From NCBI GenBank assembly GCA_000320545.1, contig ADNK01000559.1:42501-106500 (forward strand): DNA of 64,000 nt, written 5' to 3'. Shown here one piece after another: positions 57,297 to 64,000 of this stretch. Under the pieces are notes generated by a model, which saw nothing but the letters and a program-made list of their open reading frames with translations, was not told where the DNA came from and ran no database searches. This DNA is from Bigelowiella natans CCMP2755 (lineage: Eukaryota; Cercozoa; Chlorarachniophyceae). A program made the position numbers and the translations under genes. Position 1 is the stretch's first letter; each line of letters opens with the position of its first letter.

Positions 57297-60210
57297 CTGC
57301 AAGACTACTAGCAGCTGCTGCGGCTGTGGGTGCTTTAAGTATACTGCTAGTCGTCTACTAACACCTTGGTAGCCCCCTTTCCAATCCACACGTAGATCTT
57401 AGACTGTACGTCGATCAAGAACACGTCCTCCGTCCTGCAGTAAGTCAGTCAGTACTTGGTTGGGGGTTTATAATAAAAGAGGAGGATACGCTACTAACTT
57501 GCCCAGCACTGCTATTAGGACGACTATCACCGTCACCACCATCACCAAGCAGCAGCATCAGCATCAGCAATAACAGGCCGAACACCACATGCGACTCTGA
57601 TCTTGAAGTACTTCTGATACCTGAGGAGGGACTTCTCAAGCTTACCAGATTTTGTCGTAACCTTGACCTGCTTGAAATCCATTTTCCCTGCCATACGTAG
57701 CAAAACACACGCCGCGTAAACAACAACACATGCTGTGATAAGTAACATCGTATAAGGCATGTTCTGCCCGCAGGGATGATGACGGACGGCTCTCACGACC
57801 TGATGCATCGGAGATCTCAATGAGGGTTGGCTTTGCTCGGCGCACGGCGTCCGCTCCGCCTATCATCAGAAGTGAGAGAGGTTTATTTACGACATGCATC
57901 TTTTTCATTTGTGTGTGTGTGTGTGTGTGTGATGGCAATATGACCATATCACCCTAAACATGACTGAGAGGGGGCAAATAAATCAAATTCCTCAACCACA
58001 CCTGCTTCTGCAGACTTCACCTGGGATTTGTCACCTGTATAAATAATATTTCGTGTCCATGCATTAAACGTGTTTTCTTAGCTGTTCCCGTGCAGAGGAG
58101 GAGGGTTATAGAGGATGAGGAGGGAAAGCTTAGCATCATGAGTGCAAAATGCAACAGTCTTCCCCAATATCCCTTGCATGTAATATGATGTAAAATTGCT
58201 TTTTGTTGAAAGAGTAAGGAGATCAAACAATCTCCTGTCTCAATTGGGGAAAATGATCGTTTCCCAGTAGTAATTTACCCAATAAGATCCCCCCAAAAGA
58301 GAAAACGAATGCAAAATTTGATATGAATAAGGAAAAACTGTTCAAATTATCTGCTCGAAATCATGAAATCCGAGAACGCTATGATTTTCCTGTCGAAGGC
58401 AAATCACCGCCTTCCCAAAGCTCTTTGGATTTCACGACACATATCTTCATTTCAAATGTACCAAATATATGGTCCGCAACTGTTTTCCACTTTCAATACA
58501 ATTATGTTCTTCTACCACCACTACGCATTTGTACCGAGCATCTTCCAGAAAGGCTCTGCCTCTGTACTCGAGCTGTTGTTCTTATCCAGGATCACAATCT
58601 GCATTATTTTTCCAACCATCAAATATCATCAACAAACACCTTACAACACCATTGCTTCACAGAAAATAATAATACCGTGGCCTTTCCGCCTCGCTCTTCG
58701 TCCTTGATCTTGTTAGCAACTTCCATAGACTTAAATTTCTCGTACTACATAGTAAGGCGCAAGGGGGGGTGGGGAGGGGGGGGGGGGGGGAGAAGGGTAC
58801 ACGCTGATAGTAAGAAGATATGGAGAAAATGTCGCTTAAAATGCAGGAGCACGAATGAGGAAGTAAATTGGCTCGGTTTAGGTGATCAGCGACTGGATTT
58901 TTCTCGTCAAAGATACAGAATTGTATCTCAAGGAGTTTACTCATTTTGTCATACATCATCTCAAGAATCATCCGAGCGAAGGTCGTTAAGTAGTGACTGT
59001 ACACAACTGTCGACGTTTTCCATTTCCCCCCCTCTACTTCACAATTTCCTTCGTGTGTAACCACAATCAAACACTACCACCACTACCTTCATTTACCTTG
59101 TTTGCCTTGCTCCCGATCCATCGATAAAGGGTCAGGCCGCAATCAAGAATAAACACGTCGCCTTCATTAAGTGAAGAGGATTTCATCTCCACCTAAGTTG
59201 GTTATAGTATAAGTTATGCGTTCAATGTATCATACCTATAAGCGTAGACACAATGTTGATCCTCCTCGGGACATATCATATTAGAAACATCCTCAATGTA
59301 TAAAGAGGAGGAGTATCATATCCACTCGTTAGTTACCTGGGAGACCAGAACGCTACGCTTGCCTTTGCACTGGAAGAGACGTGGCTCGTAGGCATCGGGG
59401 TCGACATGGTTGAACCCAGAGTCTTTTCCACCTGTGTGATTGTTTGATGGCAGCAGGCGACCAGAACATTATAGCCCCAAGAGATGAGAGGAGAAAGACG
59501 ATGACGACGACTTCGACTTGTAAGACGATTAACAAATGCATGCTTGCCACGAACCCTTCAAGACACGAACGCCGCCAGATTTCTTGAAAACGGCCTGAAA
59601 CATCTGGGACTCGTGTCCCTCGATCTCACGATACTGCACTGGCTCTCCCTGTGGTGTTTATGGGGGGGGGGGGGGAAGCGGAGGCGCCACATTGAATGCA
59701 CCAGAACAAATAAGATGAATTTGGAGTTTCCCTCTTAAATGACACACGTAGTGTGGGATAGAGAGATCCTTATATATTATGGTACCTTGTGGACGTCATC
59801 GAGCTCAACAGCCTTGTATGCAGCCGTTCCTTTCTCATCTTGCGTGGACGTAGAACCCAGCCAGAAGAACAGATTGCGTTTCAAGCGACCATACTTGTTC
59901 TTGGTGGTCTGATTAAGTGGGGGGGACATAGTGAAGGCATAAAATTATCTGAATAAATTTACATCAAAATTCGCTTTCGGTAAAACAATAATCTATATTG
60001 TTGTAGCGACTTGCTTGTTTTCCCACTCGCCATTAATTCTTCCCGTTAATCCAACTTTACAACCTCAAGAACAAGATAGCTGTCTCCGGAATAGAACTGT
60101 CCATATGATTTTTGATCGATGGGAACAGCTTCGAAGTTCTCGATGCGCCAGATCTCAACTCCGGGCTCTTGGCCAGACTTCAGAAACGATTTATTTTGAG
60201 ATGCAGCCAT
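51915..60210 (-). CDS. Villin (six gelsolin-like domains plus headpiece)
   Basis: About 25 minus-strand exons. The first ones are 60064-60210, 59786-59908, 59555-59648, 59337-59431, 59097-59192, 58676-58744, 58535-58598, 58002-58034, 57800-57859, 57621-57687, 57365-57434, 57144-57221, 56905-56980. Later exons lie near 56.2, 55.9, 55.75, 55.6, 55.4, 55.2, 54.8, 54.6, 54.4, 53.85, 53.55, 53.2, 52.95, 52.75, 52.35, 52.1 and 51.95 kb. Gelsolin motifs recur: [112 protein letters not shown]. The C-terminal headpiece ([19 protein letters not shown], then [16 protein letters not shown] before TAA) is the F-actin-binding module that defines villin. By family knowledge it bundles, caps or severs actin, often under calcium. 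One or more exons between 56.26 and 56.9 kb are unresolved. Introns carry abundant microsatellites. Confidence 0.93.
52280..52330. repeat. (CTG)n/(CTA)n trinucleotide tract in a villin intron
   Basis: About 50 bp of tgc/tac units lying between two villin exons, close to the donor of the exon near 52.35 kb. Confidence 0.85.
54634..54700. repeat. (GAA)n-(GAG)n tract in a villin intron
   Basis: Plus-strand gaa then gag repeats; on the coding strand this is CTC/CTT directly upstream of the acceptor (ctcgtccag) of the villin exon near 54.6 kb. Confidence 0.9.
57253..57297. repeat. (GTT)n tract in a villin intron
   Basis: About 13 GTT units upstream (on the coding strand, AAC) of the villin exon 57144-57221. 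Similar ATC, TG and poly-G/C tracts occur in most villin introns. Confidence 0.9.
58881..58989. repeat. Copy 2 of the dispersed ~108-bp segment, inside a villin intron
   Basis: Near-identical to 6228-6335, in the same plus orientation and thus antisense to villin. It lies in the intron between villin exons 59097-59192 and 58676-58744. Directly left of the match is tttag. Confidence 0.85.
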
Positions 60211-61386
60211 TTTGCACACAGGACTAAGTTGTCAGCAAAATTGAAACGTTAGGGGGGTCCGCTTCACAGAGTGTATTCTTTAACCTATGCTACATCATAT
60301 TTTAATTTCATTCTGCAGGGTCAGCCACCCCTCTTAATCATCTCTTTCTCTACCTCTGCAATTCGATTGAGATTCGATTCGGGTATGGGGAATGCCGATC
60401 AAACTCGGATCAAGTGCGTACTAAAAATCCTAAGAATATGCATGAGTTACATTGTACGACAATAGTTTGATGATGTCGTAAAAGTATTTTGTGGTGAATT
60501 TCAGGAGTTCGCTGTTAGTGTTCTCGAACTTGCCAATTCTGAATAGAGATGAGACTCACTTTGTTGCACAATAAATCCCATTCAATCCCATTCAGACGTA
60601 CCTCCGGACAAAAATCGCTAAAATATCCAAATTTACTTGTGAATTATTGGAATTATCTTGCTTTTTTCGTGTCACAATTTTTTAAGTGGAATATTCTCCG
60701 TGAGAACATGGTGCTTCTTCGATCTAAATTAATAGAGTTCCAACGTGCAAGAAGATATTTTCGCTTCTGTCTGGAAACAAGGATACACTACCAAAACACG
60801 TGTCATAGTATTTTAGGGAATAATTTCTCGGCTGTTGTGGCGATTCTGGGGCATTTTTTAATCCTTAAAACATCCTAGAACTTGGTTAGACCTGGATCGT
60901 TTTTTTTGGGAAAATATTTTTAGGTATTTTCCATCGTGCTTACCCACTTAGAGTGCACATTCGGGAAGGGTTGCCGACGATGCCCCCCTCCCGAAAAACC
61001 AGGTGCACCGAATGTTTACAGATAGTCTATGAGGATAATTCATACAAGTATTTTTGAATTTTGTATGCATGAGTATGCAATGAGTTTACCCTATTATGGG
61101 TTAAGTACAACGATGAAAAGTCTTTCACCACAGCAAGCGCTGATGTGTTTGCCATTGTGTTAATTGACTCTCTCGTCCATTCTTCTCCATTAGGAGCACG
61201 CTTGCACTGCGTCGCGTTCTCCATGTAAGACGCTCTATAAAATTCTCCATGTTTTGTAGCATTTTATTTTAAGTCCGAATGTCTAGATAGCGGGAGAGCA
61301 AGTAGGGTATATTGAGAGAATTGACCACAGCACTCGGTTCGTGGGCCTATCCTCTCTGTCTGATAATGGATCATTTTTATTTCCAG
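60211..61386. promoter_or_regulatory. Divergent gap between villin and the last gene
   Basis: About 1.2 kb, AT-rich and free of microsatellites. The 5' exon(s) of the downstream gene are probably here. A 109-codon ORF at 60549-60878 has no recognisable motif and was not accepted as a gene. Confidence 0.4.
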
Positions 61387-62820
61387 ATAATTGCATTGGG
61401 GAGTACATTGGCATCGCTAAAAGGGCAGGGCAGATATCCCGCATCCACAAGAAGATTTTCTAACTGCGTCCGGTAATTCTACGTGCATTTCGCAAGCATG
61501 TGTGGTTAGTTTGTGTGCTGTTTTTTATAGTGAAGACTCCTTATATTGCATGATGATGTGAATAACAAGTTTAAATAGATTGTTTACAGAAAAATGAATG
61601 CAAGAGACTTGGTTTTTCCTTCTGACATATGGTCTTTAACCTACTTCCGAACAGCAACTGCGGCAGGACGTCAGCGGCATCTTCGGCAAACATGCGTGGG
61701 AAATTTCCTCTCTCAGCATCGCCTTTAACTCCATCAACACTTGCATCGATCTTATCGAGATCGTCATGCTCTCTCCAGGTACAGCGGCAGAAAGAAATGC
61801 TGATACTTGATCATTCGTCTTTGTTGGTCCTTCTGCAATAATTCGTACATCTTCTATCCTTTATAGGCTCAAACTGGCGTGGGAAGCATGGAAGAAGGAG
61901 GGGCTAGGGGAGGAAACATGGGCGAATCGTTGACAGATATAAATACCTCGTCGATTGTCTTACCAGCAGCCGATGGTAATCTCATGTAGTTTGTAGCAGA
62001 AAGTTGTCCACACCATCATGCACACACACCTGCACCCCAAGAATAACCAAGTTGCTCCGCTCCTTTGTTTCAGTGACGCGTCGCAGTGCTCATTCCTACC
62101 GTCATCAACACGAGCAACATCGTCAATGGCACGGCCATTGGGAGAACAGCAACTCTCCAATATTTGCAAGAGCAAAGTCATTCCTATCCCAAGCGTTGGG
62201 CGCTATTATACCAAACTCAGTCTCATCTCTTGCTGTTGGAATTGTCTCACAATTGATTCTTTTGCTAAAATCCCAGGTGAGTACTGAGTGGTTGTAGATT
62301 AATGCTCAAACTATGCACACAGCACTGCCTTTTTCTCATCATTTGTTGGTAATAATGACAAAACTCGTCTCAGGAGGCATCAGCGCACATACTGCCTCCA
62401 GAATCCGATTGGATAGAAGAGGAAATTCCCGGTAAAGACGGACGGTGTCCATCACAAACGACAACAAAATGGCCACGCAAAATTAGAGAATTTGATTTTT
62501 ATTTCTAATTTTGAAACATCCCCATGATGACTTCATAGGGATGGCTGCTGTGGGCGGTGGTGAGAAAGAAATGAAGGTATTCAAGTTATCACCAAAAACG
62601 TGGTCAATTGTTGCACGTATTGACCTGGAAAAACAAGCACAAAACGATACCCATGAAGGTGGTTTCGGATGTGTATGTTTGGACTGGTTACGGCTAATGA
62701 TTTAGACTTAACATCTGCTGCGATGATGACATACACCATATGTAGAGGATTCTGGAGAGGTACCTTAAGGGCGACGATTCAGTCATTAGTGATCAGGTAT
62801 GATGTGCAAGAATTTATGTG

Positions 62821-62855
<35 letters not shown>

Positions 62856-63749
62856 TGTGTGTGTATACATTAATTGAAAACGATGTTATCATTTCTGAGT
62901 CGGATAGTATGTATGAGAACTCTATCGTTGGTGGTTGATAAGTTTGAAATGTATGTGTTGCGTGCTTCTTGTGCCTATTATCATGTCCTAACGAACCAGG
63001 GATTGAACATATCGTTTTGTATGGATCGTGAGAGCATAACTTTCTCGGCTCCAAGTAGCCAAAAGTAAGCAGTGGTGATCGATCCGCAACACATCTACTT
63101 AAGCAGCAGTAACAACAACAACAATAATAACAATAACAATAACAATAACAATAACAACATGATTCCAATCAATGACTACATCCACAGTGGCGACAGATCC
63201 TTCCAGAGTTGGCTGGCAAAAGTGGTCGATACGATGCGAAAGTCGGTGCAGCGGCAAAATGCAAAATAAAAGCTGAACGTTGTCCTTTCATGATGTGACC
63301 CAAGTTTGAGTTTTTGCCGATTCGTCGGACAGAATGCATTGAGAAGGATAAATAGATAGACAATCTAAGCCACTCCTTTATTTTTCTGTGTGATTGATAT
63401 TATGCACTAACAGGTGCGGCGTGGTGATCGTGACCAACGTCTTTGACCGGCGGATGTGTACGTCCTACTGCAACTACTGCTTTTGACTGCCATTGATGAT
63501 ACATGAAGAAGAAGTTGTAGTAGTAGTAGTATTGTTAGTAGTAGTGGTAGAAACAGTAGTGACTATTGTAGTAGTAGCTAGTAGTAGTGGCAGCATCTGT
63601 CTTTGTAACGAGGATAAAAGAGACGCTTTCTTCTACTTGTTCTTCCTCTTCTTCTTAGGCGCCAAAGTCCGTCGAGAGCTGCTCAAGTTTCAGTGTGAGA
63701 AGAAAAAGCTGTACGAAAGGTGGGGTGGCGGATGGATGGATGGGGAGAT

Positions 63750-63780
<31 letters not shown>

Positions 63781-63998
63781 GAGTAACACTTACATTTACT
63801 ATTGCGTGCATGTCGTCTTCCAGTGTTGAGCCATGATTGTTTGATTGATGGTTTCGCAGATTATCGACATGGCAGTTACGGAAGGGGAGGACCGGAGATG
63901 TTCGTTCCTCTTCATCCCCATTTTTAGGTTGTGCTACTTCGGCTATTATGCCAGCACTACTGCTGTCAAACGCGCACACACACATACACACATACACA
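61387..63998 (+). CDS. Unrecognised multi-exon gene, both ends incomplete
   Basis: Twelve consecutive exons join without a phase error: 61387-61472, 61655-61778, 61867-61975, 62074-62276, 62374-62431, 62539-62672, 62746-62796, 63000-63064, 63414-63457, 63659-63719, 63860-63927, then a donor, so the gene leaves the window (eleven spans given; the next exon is beyond the edge). The first is preceded by an acceptor, so the start lies further left. The product begins with a Ser/Arg-rich low-complexity part, has a hydrophobic stretch (IIPNSVSSLAVGIVSQLILL), and then folded-looking sequence (RILERYLKGDDSVISDQGLN, CGVVIVTNVFDRRMCAKVRR, ELLKFQCEKKKLYERLSTW). I do not recognise the family. Introns from 62.8 kb on hold TG, ATG and TAG repeats. 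Confidence 0.62.
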
Positions 63999-64000
63999 CA

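Noticed and set aside
58323-59060. 245-codon plus-strand ORF
   Set aside because: It is antisense to three villin exons with consistent phase and gelsolin motifs.
60549-60878. 109-codon plus-strand ORF upstream of the last gene
   Set aside because: AT-rich sequence with no motif, no splice context and no family resemblance; probably chance.

Overview
This window is nuclear DNA of a eukaryote with many introns. Eleven multi-exon gene models could be built by hand with GT-AG introns and consistent reading phase; two of them run off the window edges. Introns are mostly about 60-300 bp. A TatA-type thylakoid protein-export subunit is encoded here behind what looks like a two-part leader (signal-anchor helix, then an Arg/Ser-rich transit-like stretch). 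That points to a photosynthetic protist with a complex (secondary) plastid, such as a chlorarachniophyte, haptophyte, cryptophyte or stramenopile. The group is an inference; no organelle or rRNA marker is present to settle it.

Layout, left to right: an unrecognised minus-strand gene (runs off the left edge, start 6017); LSM6 (+, 7133-7561); a YheT/ABHD-type alpha/beta hydrolase (-, 8924-10723); a VIT + vWA protein with a membrane segment and a Cys-rich repeat tail (+, 11428-17199); a secreted LVIVD-repeat protein (-, 18557-21169); a GT17-type glycosyltransferase with an N-terminal membrane anchor (+, 21468-27909); TatA (-, 29177-30331); a weak tRNA-isopentenyltransferase-like stretch (+, about 31.07-31.84 kb); an intact Ty3/gypsy LTR retrotransposon (32820-38535); a multipass EF-hand membrane protein (+, 39232-41443); a PLOD-like glycosyltransferase (-, 42551-43813); a full-size PDR/ABCG transporter (+, 44592-51044); a complete villin with headpiece (-, 51915-60210); and an unrecognised plus-strand gene leaving the right edge (61387 onward).

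Two large-scale patterns stand out. First, the eleven firm genes alternate strand without exception, giving head-to-head promoter regions and tail-to-tail 3' ends. All five tail-to-tail gaps (about 0.9-1.4 kb each) carry a region dense in CTAG, TGCA and GCATGC palindromes; the head-to-head gaps do not. Second, simple-sequence repeats (AT, TC, CA, TCC, GAA, TCA, poly-C/G) are confined to the introns of certain whole genes (first gene, VIT-vWA, LVIVD, GT17, villin, last gene). They are nearly absent from LSM6, the hydrolase, TatA, the EF-hand protein, the PLOD-like gene and the ABC transporter.

The genes do not form one pathway. Several relate to the secretory system, membrane or cell surface (LVIVD protein, GT17, PLOD-like transferase, VIT-vWA protein, ABCG transporter). 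LSM6 serves RNA processing, TatA the plastid and villin the actin cytoskeleton. No tRNA, rRNA or CRISPR array was seen.
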